From: Phycisphaerae bacterium
Lineage (GTDB): Bacteria > Planctomycetota > Phycisphaerae > UBA1845 > UTPLA1
NCBI GenBank assembly: GCA_019636475.1
Contig: JAHBXN010000002.1
Location: 1 to 64,000 of the forward strand
Length of the DNA stretch: 64,000 nucleotides
Direction of reading: 5' to 3'
The position numbers were made by a program, and so were the translations under genes. Positions within the stretch are counted from its first letter, which is position 1, and every line of letters begins with the position of its first letter. The notes under the pieces were generated by a model that searched no databases, had not been told where the DNA came from, and saw only the letters and a program-made list of their open reading frames with translations. Below, piece by piece: positions 45,055 to 54,171 of the stretch.

Positions 45055-45861
45055 TTAAACAACGCCGCTTCTGACAAAGCGAGGCAGCTCCCCTGCCGGA
45101 ACAAACCCATGCCGCTCGAGCAACTCGCGCCCGGCCAGATCGCCCGCCTCCACGCACGCCACAATGCACCGCGGCGAAAGTCGCCGAGCCGTCTGCAGGA
45201 AGTGCGCGACCAGCACATCGCCCACCTCGCCCCCCCGAAACGCCGCAGCAACATCAAGATCCACGAGTCGAGCGATATCTCCCACTTCCAGGTAGGCAAT
45301 TCGCCCCGCCGCAATCCCGTCCACCTGAGCGATGGTGGCGTCATAATTCGAATCATCCAGGCGCTCAATGCCGGTCTCGACTGCCGCCTCGACCGCTTCC
45401 GATCGCCCGGCCGCCTCCAGCTCCATTGCAGACGCCTCAAGCAGCGAACGATAGGCGCGGCGCATCGCACGAGCGGGCAAGACGCGAATCGTCGAATCAG
45501 TGATCGATGCCGGCGCGGAATGCGCATCACGGCCCGGAAGTCCCATCGCAAGCACGTCGCGCCGCCGCCAGCCGCGAGCCGTCAGCAGTTCCGACACTGG
45601 GCCGATGTCCTGGCCCGATGCCGGCGTCCAGACACCGCACGTCAGCCCGCGGGCACCGAAGAACGACTCGCACCGGTCATACACCTCGTCAGGCCGAGCG
45701 TCCGCAATCCATGCGTCACGAAGTTGATTGCCGTCGGAGAATCTCGGAAAACGCGGCGTCATGTACGCGACGCCAAAATCAAGCGATTCCGATTCGCACA
45801 CCTGCTCATACCACGCCCGATCCGATCGCCGAGCGGCCGTCATGACATCACTGACGTTCAT
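45055..45861 (-). CDS. Putative GNAT-fold acetyltransferase
   Basis: 268 residues. The C-terminal half resembles a GNAT domain: GRIAYLEVGDIARLVDLDVA, then the acetyl-CoA-binding-like RGGEVGDVLVAHFLQTARRL, then a final RELLERHGFVPAGELPRFVR as in many GNATs. The N-terminal half is a second, divergent GNAT-like lobe. The substrate is unknown. It stands alone between typA and the giant gene. Assignment is by pattern only. Confidence 0.6.
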   Translation of the reverse strand: MNVSDVMTAARRSDRAWYEQVCESESLDFGVAYMTPRFPRFSDGNQLRDAWIADARPDEVYDRCESFFGARGLTCGVWTPASGQDIGPVSELLTARGWRRRDVLAMGLPGRDAHSAPASITDSTIRVLPARAMRRAYRSLLEASAMELEAAGRSEAVEAAVETGIERLDDSNYDATIAQVDGIAAGRIAYLEVGDIARLVDLDVAAAFRGGEVGDVLVAHFLQTARRLSPRCIVACVEAGDLAGRELLERHGFVPAGELPRFVRSGVV

Positions 45862-45984
45862 GGAGCTACATGCCTTCCTCGCATGAATCGGCGATCACAC
45901 GAAGCGGATGGCCGGTCCCTGCACACCGCGGACGCTCGGATTGTCTTTCCCATCAAATCCCGCGTTCCACGAGCTTGAGGAAAA

Positions 45985-47802
45985 TCAGGCTTCTGCCTTC
46001 ATCGCCGTTCGTTCCGCTCGCTTGCGCTCATTCGGATCAAGAAATCGCTTCCGCATCCGGCAATTCTCGGGCGTCACCTCCACCCACTCGTCATCCTCGA
46101 TGTACTCAAGCATCGCCTCCAGCGACAATTCGCGATGCGGCTTCAGAACGACCGTCTTGTCGGCGCCGGCGGCCCGCATGTTCGTCAGCTTCTTCTCCCG
46201 CGCGACATTGACCTCGATGTCATCGTCCTTGCAGTGCTCGCCGACGACCTGGCCCTTGTACACCTCGTCGCCGGGTTTCACGAACATCATCCCCCGATCC
46301 ACAAGGTTCAACACCGCATAAGCCGTCACGCGCCCCGTCTCAATTGAAACCATCGCACCGTTGTTCCGGCCCGGAATCGATCCGCGAAAATGTTCGTATT
46401 CGTAGAAAGTATGATGCATCACGGCCTCACCGCGCGTCGCATTCAACATGCGGGTCCGTAGGCCGATCAATCCTCGAGCGGGAATCTTGAATTCCATGTG
46501 CGTCATGTTATCCCGGGAGTCCATCTTCACCATTTCGCCGCGCCGACTGCCCACCAGCTCGATCACGGACCCGGAACTCGACGACGGACAATCAACCACA
46601 AGATACTCGATGGGCTCGCATTTCTTTCCGCCGATCTCCCGGAAGATCACCTTCGGCTTACCCACCATGAGTTCGTAGCCTTCCCGTCGCATCGTCTCGA
46701 TCAGAACGCCCAGATGCAATAAACCGCGCCCCGATACACGAAACGTGTCCTTCGATGGCATATCCTCAACTCGCAGTGCCACGTTCGATCGCAGTTCCTT
46801 CATCAGTCGATCGCGAATATGGCGCGTCGTCAGGAACTTCCCCTCGCGGCCCACAAACGGCGATGTATTAATGCTGAATTCCATCGTCAACGTCGGCTCG
46901 TCCACCGCGATGATCGGCATCGGCATCGGGTTCTCCGGACAGGCCACGGTATCCCCGATTCCGATCTCCGCGATACCCGTGATCGCGACGATGTCCCCCG
47001 CCGTGGCTTCCTTAACCTTCTTCTGACGCAGACCGTCAAATGTGAACAGCCCGTCGATCGATTCATCCCGCCGATGTCCGTCCCGAGAGATCACCGTCAC
47101 ACGCTGAGACTCGCAGATCGTGCCCTCGAAGATCCGTCCAACGCCGATGCGACCGACATAATCGCTGTAGTCAAGAGACGTCACCAGCATCTGCAGCGGC
47201 GATGCGTCGCTGCCGCTCGGCGGCGGGACCGATTCCAGGATCAGATCCAACAGCGGCGCCACGCCGGTGTTCGCGTCCGCCAGTTCACGGCGAGCGAATC
47301 CTTCCTTCGCACTGGAATAAATCACCGGAAAATCCAGCGTCTTGTCGTCGGCGCCCAGTTCCATGAACAGCTCGAATACTTCATCGAGAACTTCATGCGC
47401 CCGCGCATCAGGTCGATCGACCTTGTTGATGACCACGATCGGCCGCAGGTGATAGCCGAACGCCTTCTGAAGCACATAGCGGGTCTGAGGCATCGGCCCC
47501 TCGAAGGCATCGACAAGCAGCAGACAACTGTCCGCCATCTTCAGGACGCGCTCAACCTCGCCCCCGAAGTCGGCGTGGCCGGGCGTGTCGATCAGATTGA
47601 TCTTGACGTCTTTCCAGACAATCGAGCAGTTCTTGGCGAAAATGGTGATGCCTCGCTCGCGCTCCTGCGGGTTGGAGTCCATGATGAGATGCTGCGACGT
47701 GATGTTCTCCCGGAACATCCCCGATTGGCGAAGCATGCAATCGACGAGTGAAGTCTTTCCGTGATCGACGTGGGCGATGATGGCGACATTGCGAATATTC
47801 AT
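45985..47802 (-). CDS. typA: TypA/BipA ribosome-associated GTPase
   Basis: 605 residues from the ATG at 47802; the frame is open 10 codons upstream from a TTG, but MNIRNVAIIAHVDHGKTSLV is the classic start. G1 AHVDHGKTS, G3 DTPGHADFGGEV and G4 NKVD are clear. EF-G-like domains III and V and the TypA-specific C-terminal domain (ARGLIGLRTRMLNATRG) follow. The protein binds 70S ribosomes and helps 50S assembly and stress growth. The length is normal for the family. Confidence 0.96.
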   Translation of the reverse strand: MNIRNVAIIAHVDHGKTSLVDCMLRQSGMFRENITSQHLIMDSNPQERERGITIFAKNCSIVWKDVKINLIDTPGHADFGGEVERVLKMADSCLLLVDAFEGPMPQTRYVLQKAFGYHLRPIVVINKVDRPDARAHEVLDEVFELFMELGADDKTLDFPVIYSSAKEGFARRELADANTGVAPLLDLILESVPPPSGSDASPLQMLVTSLDYSDYVGRIGVGRIFEGTICESQRVTVISRDGHRRDESIDGLFTFDGLRQKKVKEATAGDIVAITGIAEIGIGDTVACPENPMPMPIIAVDEPTLTMEFSINTSPFVGREGKFLTTRHIRDRLMKELRSNVALRVEDMPSKDTFRVSGRGLLHLGVLIETMRREGYELMVGKPKVIFREIGGKKCEPIEYLVVDCPSSSSGSVIELVGSRRGEMVKMDSRDNMTHMEFKIPARGLIGLRTRMLNATRGEAVMHHTFYEYEHFRGSIPGRNNGAMVSIETGRVTAYAVLNLVDRGMMFVKPGDEVYKGQVVGEHCKDDDIEVNVAREKKLTNMRAAGADKTVVLKPHRELSLEAMLEYIEDDEWVEVTPENCRMRKRFLDPNERKRAERTAMKAEA

Positions 47803-48081
47803 GAACGCTGCTGGTTCCTCTACTTCTGCCAAACGCTGACTGCGTTCGCAATCCGCGCACGCAGGGTCTCATGGACCGCCGCGGTCCGTCCGCGGCGCGC
47901 TCGGCAGAGCCCCGTAATATAGCACAATCGACCGATTTCGTCCTGCCCCCGTCGGTCGCTTAATCAGCAGGTCCTTTCCCTGACCAACGCCGTCCGCCTG
48001 CATTCCTCGATCCGCGGGTCGCCGCGTTTCATGCTATCATCCGACCGGGAAATCCCCGACCCAGTACGGAGAAACCAAATC

Positions 48082-48987
48082 ATGAACATCGCTCTGACCG
48101 GCGCAACCGGCTTCCTCGGACGCTATATCACCAGACGCCTCGCCAAGGCCGGCCACCGCCTCCGCTGCTGGCATCGGCCCGATTCGGACCTCACCGGCTT
48201 CGGCGAGGCCGAAAAGTCCATCGACTGGGTCATCGGCTCGCTCGAAGCTCCCAGGGCATTCGGTGATTTCTGCTGCAAAACGGACGCGGTGATACACTGC
48301 GCTCTGTTTCGACCTGCCGGACTCGGCTTCCGGGCCGCAGGGCAGCAGGCATTCGACGAATTTGTCCGCGTGAATCTGCTCGGCACCTTGTCACTTTTTC
48401 AGGCGGCTCGCGAATACAACGTTCCACGGTTCATTTTCATTTCCACCTGCGCCGTACACGAAGTCATCCTGTCCGACCGGAAGCTCGACGAAAATCATCC
48501 CACCAGGGCCCGAAACCATTACGGCGCGCACAAGGCAGCCCTCGAGCAGTTCGTCCACAGCTTCGGATTCGGCGACCAATGGCCCATTTGCGCGCTGCGC
48601 CCTTCCGGAATCTACGGAATGGCGCATCCGCCCAAGAGAAGCCGCTGGTATGACATCATACAAACAGTCAAGAGTGGCCGGCCCTTCAACAGCGATGCAG
48701 GCGGAAAAGAGGTGCATGCCGCGGACGTGGCACGCGCGACGGAACTGCTCCTCTCAGCCGATCCTCAGGCCGTACAGGGACAGGCGTTCAACTGCTGCGA
48801 CATGTACGTCTCGGAAAGACACGTTGCCGAAATCGCCCGCGAGTTGTCCGGAAGCAGATCCGAAATCGGCGGCGCCAATGCCGGACCGAAGAATCAGATC
48901 GATACAGGCAGGATTCGTTCCCTCGGCATGACCTTCGGCGGAGAAAGCCTGCTGCGGAGCACCATTGGCGAGTTGCTCAACGGCTAG
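48082..48987 (+). CDS. NAD(P)-dependent epimerase/dehydratase, extended SDR
   Basis: 301 residues from the ATG at 48082, with GGAGAAACC upstream; an earlier open frame from 48031 is not needed. Rossmann motif MNIALTGATGFLGRYITRRL (GxxGxxG), catalytic YxxxK in HYGAHKAALEQFV, and downstream sugar-pocket segments. Such enzymes act on nucleotide sugars or related alcohols. The substrate is unknown. It converges with the FecR-like gene 7 bases away. Confidence 0.88.
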   Translation: MNIALTGATGFLGRYITRRLAKAGHRLRCWHRPDSDLTGFGEAEKSIDWVIGSLEAPRAFGDFCCKTDAVIHCALFRPAGLGFRAAGQQAFDEFVRVNLLGTLSLFQAAREYNVPRFIFISTCAVHEVILSDRKLDENHPTRARNHYGAHKAALEQFVHSFGFGDQWPICALRPSGIYGMAHPPKRSRWYDIIQTVKSGRPFNSDAGGKEVHAADVARATELLLSADPQAVQGQAFNCCDMYVSERHVAEIARELSGSRSEIGGANAGPKNQIDTGRIRSLGMTFGGESLLRSTIGELLNG

Positions 48988-48994
48988 CAAACCG

Positions 48995-50116
48995 TCAGCG
49001 CCGCTGCCGACCCCACGATGAGCGATCGCGCGAACTCTGTTTCAGCATGGTCCGAATCGTGTCGCCGACCGCCTTCTTCGCTTCCATCCGCTGCCGCGCG
49101 CGAAGCGAGCCGAACAGATCAGGCAGCCCCGCCTGGCCAATGCCAAAATCACCGTCACGAATCGATCGGACCCCCTGCGACGGCAGACTGAACGGATTCG
49201 TGCCGAAAAGGTTCTTGCGCCCGTCCTGACCCGTCACCGTCGGCCCGCCGAATATCTCTGCGGCCGTGCCGTTGAACGGCAGGAGGAATCCAAAACCACG
49301 ATCGTTCAGCATCGTGAACAACCGATCGTTCCCGACAAGTCCGAACACATCGTTGATATTGATATCGCGATCGAACGTCATGCTGTCAATCGCCTGCGCC
49401 ATGCGCTGTGTAACCTGCTGGCCCGGCGTGACGAGTCGTGACTTCATGCCGATCACGTCGCCTCGGTTGCTGTAGCGAAGCTGAACCGCCTGCAACATGC
49501 CGCGACCCTGATCCGATAGCGACATACGGAATCGGCCGTTCACATATTCGAGACGGAAAATATCCGTGCCGCGCTTGCTCAACACAGCCTGCGGAGATGC
49601 AATCTCCATGTCACTGCGAACCTGCCCTTCCGCAACTCCCGCGCGTACGGCACCATATCCTAGGCCAAGACGGGAGACCGCTGCCCCATTGCGAATCGCA
49701 AGGTCCTCAATCGCCACCATCGACCCGGGTTCAACCAGAATCACCGTCGGTGGATCCGCTGGCCGCGCGACCATCTTCACCTTCGCTCGCGCCGGCGCAT
49801 GAATCTGCTGTCCACGGCCGAGCGCCTCCCCGACTTGAATCGGACGCCACTGGGCGTAGTCCTTCAGGATGTTCGTCCCGATCGGACCGACGAGCGGCTT
49901 GCCAGCGATCTCGACGACTTCATAAACCAGCGATTCCTCGCCCGGCTGCGGCTGGGAACTCGTGGCGGCCGGTGCGGTTGCGGTAGTGGATGTCGCGCCT
50001 GATGCCGCCGCATTGGACGGTGAATTCAAGTCCTGCGCTGATAGCCCGAGCGGCGCGCCAAGGATAATGGCCAGTCCCCCGACAAGCACTCTGGACATGT
50101 TCATTCTCAATTTCAT
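48995..50116 (-). CDS. FecR-domain exported protein
   Basis: 373 residues with a strong ribosome binding site (GAGGAGGATGTC). A signal peptide (VLVGGLAIILGAPLGLSA) and a Ser/Thr/Ala linker precede a FecR-like beta domain (AQWRPIQVGEALGRGQQIHA, AKVKMVARPADPPTVILVEP, GAVRAGVAEGQVRSDMEIAS). FecR domains usually sense or bind in the envelope, or carry surface sugars. The C-terminal part is Gly/Arg-rich and not recognised. It probably acts in the periplasm. Confidence 0.68.
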   Translation of the reverse strand: MKLRMNMSRVLVGGLAIILGAPLGLSAQDLNSPSNAAASGATSTTATAPAATSSQPQPGEESLVYEVVEIAGKPLVGPIGTNILKDYAQWRPIQVGEALGRGQQIHAPARAKVKMVARPADPPTVILVEPGSMVAIEDLAIRNGAAVSRLGLGYGAVRAGVAEGQVRSDMEIASPQAVLSKRGTDIFRLEYVNGRFRMSLSDQGRGMLQAVQLRYSNRGDVIGMKSRLVTPGQQVTQRMAQAIDSMTFDRDININDVFGLVGNDRLFTMLNDRGFGFLLPFNGTAAEIFGGPTVTGQDGRKNLFGTNPFSLPSQGVRSIRDGDFGIGQAGLPDLFGSLRARQRMEAKKAVGDTIRTMLKQSSRDRSSWGRQRR

Positions 50117-50264
50117 CTGACATCCTCCTCGACACCAAAGCGGCCGGCGTCAGGTGGGCGAGGCATCATTGATTATATGCCCCGACCAGCGTGAATCGTC
50201 GTGTGAGCGTTGCGGTTGGATTGACCCGATCCGGCCGTCTCCAGCTTGCGACCGAAGATCAGAA

Positions 50265-50972
50265 TCACGAACCCGGTTGTGTCGTCGGACGATGCACGGG
50301 CGGCACGATCAGGTTGCCCCGGGAGTCACGGTCTGTCTCGTCGCTCAGGTCCACGCCCGATTTCTCATACAGACCCTTCTCCTCCATTAGGACGTCCGCA
50401 TTGCGAAACAATGCAAAGAACGCCCCGCCGGTCATGTACTGATAGTCCACCGCATCGTCCAGCATCTCGCGGTAAACCAGCTCCCGCAGGGCGTATCGCC
50501 GGTCACCCAGTCCCGCGCGGCCGAACAATCGCATGTTTACGCCGCCATCGATGTTGCAGATCCGGCAGACCATATAGGCCGCCGAACCGGCGTCGATCAC
50601 GTTTTCTGGTTGCAAGCCCCATTCCGCTTTGGCGATTCCCCGGGATTCCAGCTTCTGTCGACGCTGTTCAAAATTTTCGGATGTATCCTCGCCGTCAGCC
50701 AGAATCAGCATGGCGCGATACGCTTCATCGACCGTAACAAGTTCCACTTCCGCGAGATACGCCGGAAAAATTGCATCAGGAAGCGACGCCCCATCGATCT
50801 CCGGCTGGCTGGGACGCGGACCGGCACAGCCCCAGAGCGACGCGACCCAACCAATCAGAAAAAGCAGGACCAGCCCGAAACGGACTTTCGGTACACCCCG
50901 ATTTACCCGATTGGGGTACGGAATGCCGGGCAATTTTGCCCAATGTCCGGTCTGATGTGTTAGAACGACCAT
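50265..50972 (-). CDS. Putative lipoprotein of unknown function
   Basis: About 235 residues from the ATG at 50972, which lies 13 bases inside the end of the beta-barrel gene upstream; a start at 51056 is also open but would lie deep in that gene. The lipoprotein signal VRFGLVLLFLIGWVASLWGC gives the lipidated Cys. The mature part is predicted alpha/beta, with EVELVTVDEAYRAMLILADG and AYMVCRICNIDGGVNMRLFG, and no known motif. The overlap suggests coupling with the outer membrane protein gene, so it may be a lipoprotein partner of that barrel. Confidence 0.6.
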   Translation of the reverse strand: MVVLTHQTGHWAKLPGIPYPNRVNRGVPKVRFGLVLLFLIGWVASLWGCAGPRPSQPEIDGASLPDAIFPAYLAEVELVTVDEAYRAMLILADGEDTSENFEQRRQKLESRGIAKAEWGLQPENVIDAGSAAYMVCRICNIDGGVNMRLFGRAGLGDRRYALRELVYREMLDDAVDYQYMTGGAFFALFRNADVLMEEKGLYEKSGVDLSDETDRDSRGNLIVPPVHRPTTQPGS

Positions 50973-52447
50973 GTGATACCTGTCAGCAAAAAGGTCCGCG
51001 TGGTCTGATCCGAAAACGATCGACCGGGAAAGAACGAACCGAATCGAACCGTCCACGCGAGGTCGTTGGTGAGGCGCCAGTTCGCGTAGTAGTCCATCTC
51101 CCAGCCGAGATAGCCGCTCTGAACGTCGGCCAGTGTATCGCTGATCGCCGCATCGGCATGGTGCTTGTAAAAGACGTAGAAGTCATTGCCCAGTTCCAGA
51201 TCGCGCGTGAACCGCGATTCCGGGAACGGCCGAAACGAACCGCCCGCGCGCCACACATGAATGTTCGACAGACGCGGAGCCAGTGCCAATCCCGTGTCAC
51301 GAAACCCGAAACCCACGAAGCTGTTGTCAACGTGATCGCCGCGGTTCCCGCCCTTGGCGTTCGTCGGACTGCCGAGCCGGTCGGCGTCGCCGCTGGCGAA
51401 CATCCATTGAGCGGAGATCACCGGCTTCATTCTGTGTCGGAAGTAGTAGTCCAGACGCTGATCAAAACCCCATGCCTTGATCTCCGATCGCTTCATGAAG
51501 CGCTGGTCGTTATAGCTCTTGCCGCGCTCCAGGACCCATTCCGAACTGTAGCGGAGGTTCTCGATCAACTCGCCCGTCGAACCCCACCCGATGTACCGGG
51601 AGTCGTACCGGTATTGCTGAAGCAGGTCCGGTGGATCCTCGGACGTGTGGTCGTCCTGCCAGGCCACATAGACAAATGGCTCGTGCTGACTCCAGCCCTT
51701 GTATCGCGTCTCGATGATGTGGAAAACCCGGTTGCTGTGGTCGGCCACCGGTCGGCTGCGATCAATATTCTCAGTACTCGCCGGGGTGCGCCCCGCAATG
51801 TAGGTCGTTTCGAAATGCAGAACTTCACCCTGGATCATCACATGATCCAGCGGAAGATCGATCGCAAAACCGGTGCCCGCATAGACAAGGTCGCGACCAA
51901 TCTTGAACTTCAGCTCAACCGGAAGATCGAAACGCTCATCCCGCCGAAGCGCCTTGGCGACATCGAACACATACCAGCCACGCTCCAGGTTCGGGCCGTC
52001 CAGATCGTCGTGATTCGGAAAAAAATTGTCGCCGTGATTCCAGTCGTTGTAGGTGGCCCGCATGCGAGCGTAACCTTCATGAATGCCCTCGTCGGCGCTG
52101 AAAGACAGCCACAGCCGGCCCTCATACTGCCGAAGCGTGCGGCTGCTCTCGATTCCGTCATCGAACATGTAGAAGTAAGTGTTGAACCAGCCGCCGTAGT
52201 CCACGCGGAACTTTTGCGCTGCCGGCAGCGATTCCTGCAATCGACGCTGATTCTCTCGCTCCAGTGCGCGCTGCCGCTCCAGAAACGCGCTGCCAAGATC
52301 TGAGCGTGGAGCCGGCTGGTTCAGCCCCAGCTGAGCCCATGTCACCGAGGGCGCTGCGAGAATTGCAAAAATCAACCCAACGACACCCGGCCACGTGCGT
52401 TGACGAAGGCGCCAAAAGGCTGCGACATGACCACTCGAAGCCAGCAA
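50960..52447 (-). CDS. Outer membrane beta-barrel protein (alginate-export-like)
   Basis: About 495 residues. No ATG precedes the signal peptide. A TTG at 52447 with GGAGGA upstream is the best start, though the frame is open to 52522. Signal peptide GVVGLIFAILAAPSVTWAQ. A long alternating amphipathic beta pattern ends in the outer membrane hallmark GITWSF. Patches like YEGRLWLSFSADEG and NSFVGFGFRDTG resemble alginate export (AlgE-type) channels. A pore for poly- or oligosaccharides is plausible; the substrate is not deducible. Confidence 0.72.
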   Translation of the reverse strand: MLASSGHVAAFWRLRQRTWPGVVGLIFAILAAPSVTWAQLGLNQPAPRSDLGSAFLERQRALERENQRRLQESLPAAQKFRVDYGGWFNTYFYMFDDGIESSRTLRQYEGRLWLSFSADEGIHEGYARMRATYNDWNHGDNFFPNHDDLDGPNLERGWYVFDVAKALRRDERFDLPVELKFKIGRDLVYAGTGFAIDLPLDHVMIQGEVLHFETTYIAGRTPASTENIDRSRPVADHSNRVFHIIETRYKGWSQHEPFVYVAWQDDHTSEDPPDLLQQYRYDSRYIGWGSTGELIENLRYSSEWVLERGKSYNDQRFMKRSEIKAWGFDQRLDYYFRHRMKPVISAQWMFASGDADRLGSPTNAKGGNRGDHVDNSFVGFGFRDTGLALAPRLSNIHVWRAGGSFRPFPESRFTRDLELGNDFYVFYKHHADAAISDTLADVQSGYLGWEMDYYANWRLTNDLAWTVRFGSFFPGRSFSDQTTRTFLLTGITWSF

Positions 52448-52889
52448 AAGCCTGCATTCCTCCGAACAAGTCGGCGCCAAAAAGGCCTCGCCGGCGCGCG
52501 CACACGACGAGCCATCACCCACCTGCGACAGCAGTGGAATCGGCGGCAGTCAAAAGCCGATATCGCAACGACTTGCAAGCGGCGAACATGCTCATGTTGC
52601 ACAAAGGCCGACTGACCGGGCCACACGCTTCAGTGCATGCGACCACCGGACCCAGATTCGGCATGGTTGCCCGGAATGGAACAATTTGCAAGGGGGCCGC
52701 ATCTGACGATTTCACTGCGGCAACGTAGAGGAATGGATGGCGAGGAACCTTCCCGCCCGGGCCTTCGCACCCCTCACCCGCGCGAATCATCAGCTGCGTT
52801 TATTCGAATAATCATCTGACCGCGCAAGAATCGCCTGCGTGAGCCGGATCCCACCGGGAAAGCGAACGCAAATTCGGTCCGATCGCGCC
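52448..52889. other. Intergenic region with no recognised feature
   Basis: 442 bases between two minus-strand genes with no supported gene or RNA. The short open frames here lack ribosome binding sites and protein-like composition. A promoter for the beta-barrel gene is expected at its left end. Confidence 0.4.
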
Positions 52890-53828
52890 TCAGCCGCCTC
52901 TCGGCCCACGGCCGCGCGGACCGCCTCCGCCGTTATCACGCCTACCGCGACCATCGTCTTCCGGCTTGGGTGGCGGCGGGCCGGCCGCGGTGCCATCGAC
53001 GCCCGGCGGCGAAAGTTTGATCACCATGCCCACCTTCGTGCTGAAAACGATTGATGCTTCGATCTTCTGCCCGACCTCGAACCCACTGAGACTCGCTTCT
53101 TCAGCTTCCGCGTCCAGCAGCTTGCTTACATCCTCAACAAGCTTGAGCTTGATCTTGAGTTGTCGAACCGGCTTGGGCTTCGGCGGAGCGGTTGCCTTGG
53201 TGGAAGCTTTGCTATCATCCTCCAACGCCGCCAGGTGTGGCCAGTTTTGACCGTTCTTGGGCACGGCGCGAATGGTAACGGTATCATCCTCGACGCTCAG
53301 AATTTTGCCGCTCACTTCAAGCTGAGTGAATTCCAGCGTGCGCAATTCCTTCACCTTGACTTTCGCGCTTTCATCCTTGAAACCCCAGCCGGCCGTGCAG
53401 TAAAGGCCCTTCCAGAACAACTGGGAGTAATCCTCGACTTCAAATTTGTGGTCTCCCACCTTCACGGAAACACTCGGCTGGCCTTCTTCGTTCTCCTTGA
53501 AGACCGTCAATTTCACCAGCTTTGCCTTTTTCTCAAACGGGCGGACTGTCAGATAGCCGGCAATTCCCTTTTCCGCTTCAGCTTCCGTCGCGGGCTTGTA
53601 GCTCACGATCGTTCCGGTCTGCATTCCCGGCGTTTCGATGGGCTTTTCTGTCGGCTTCGTCGGCTGCTTCGGCCCCTCTTTCGGCCCGGCGCCCGGCCTG
53701 CCGGCGCGGCCACGGCCGCCGCCAGCCTGCGCAAACGCCGTATCACAAACAGCCAGAGCCATTATCAACATGACAACCGCTGAAATTCTCCGCACCAAAC
53801 ACCCCATTTTCGGACCGGGAATCAACAT
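52890..53828 (-). CDS. Exported Gly/Pro-rich protein of unknown function
   Basis: 312 residues from the ATG at 53828 (GAGGAGCGC upstream). Signal peptide about residues 10-34 (VVMLIMALAVCDTAFAQ), then a Gly/Arg/Pro/Lys-rich linker (GGGRGRAGRPGAGPKEGPK), then a beta-rich domain (YLTVRPFEKKAKLVKLTVF, VKVGDHKFEVEDYSQLFWKG) and a second similar part. The tail is again Gly/Arg-rich. I do not recognise the family. The protein is probably periplasmic or surface-exposed. Confidence 0.6.
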   Translation of the reverse strand: MLIPGPKMGCLVRRISAVVMLIMALAVCDTAFAQAGGGRGRAGRPGAGPKEGPKQPTKPTEKPIETPGMQTGTIVSYKPATEAEAEKGIAGYLTVRPFEKKAKLVKLTVFKENEEGQPSVSVKVGDHKFEVEDYSQLFWKGLYCTAGWGFKDESAKVKVKELRTLEFTQLEVSGKILSVEDDTVTIRAVPKNGQNWPHLAALEDDSKASTKATAPPKPKPVRQLKIKLKLVEDVSKLLDAEAEEASLSGFEVGQKIEASIVFSTKVGMVIKLSPPGVDGTAAGPPPPKPEDDGRGRRDNGGGGPRGRGPRGG

Positions 53829-54171
53829 TTGCGCTCCTCGCGTCAACCAGGCGGGACTTAATTCGGCGTGCCACGATGATTAAGACACACAGTCTATCCA
53901 ATCGTAAGCGCTTGCTCAATGAATTGCAGAATCGTAACAATTTTGGATCCGATATTCGGACATTCACATCGCGATTTTGTGGGTTTTCATCGCTTCTGCG
54001 CAGCTTCCGCAGACTTCTTGCTTCCATCATTCGCTGTAAACGTTTATACTGCACAGAATTAGGTGTCCATCGGGCGAACAGGCAATTTTGGCCGATGTCA
54101 ACCTGAGGGGGCGGACGGCAAGGAGGCCGTTCCCGGCGTAATTCGCACGCGCAGGAGGCGCTCGACAACGA
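53829..54171. other. Divergent promoter region upstream of smc
   Basis: 343 bases between a minus-strand exported gene and smc. It is noticeably more AT-rich than its surroundings around 53890-54060, as expected for promoters firing both ways. The ribosome binding site of smc appears to be GGAGG at about 54153. No operator was recognised. Confidence 0.45.
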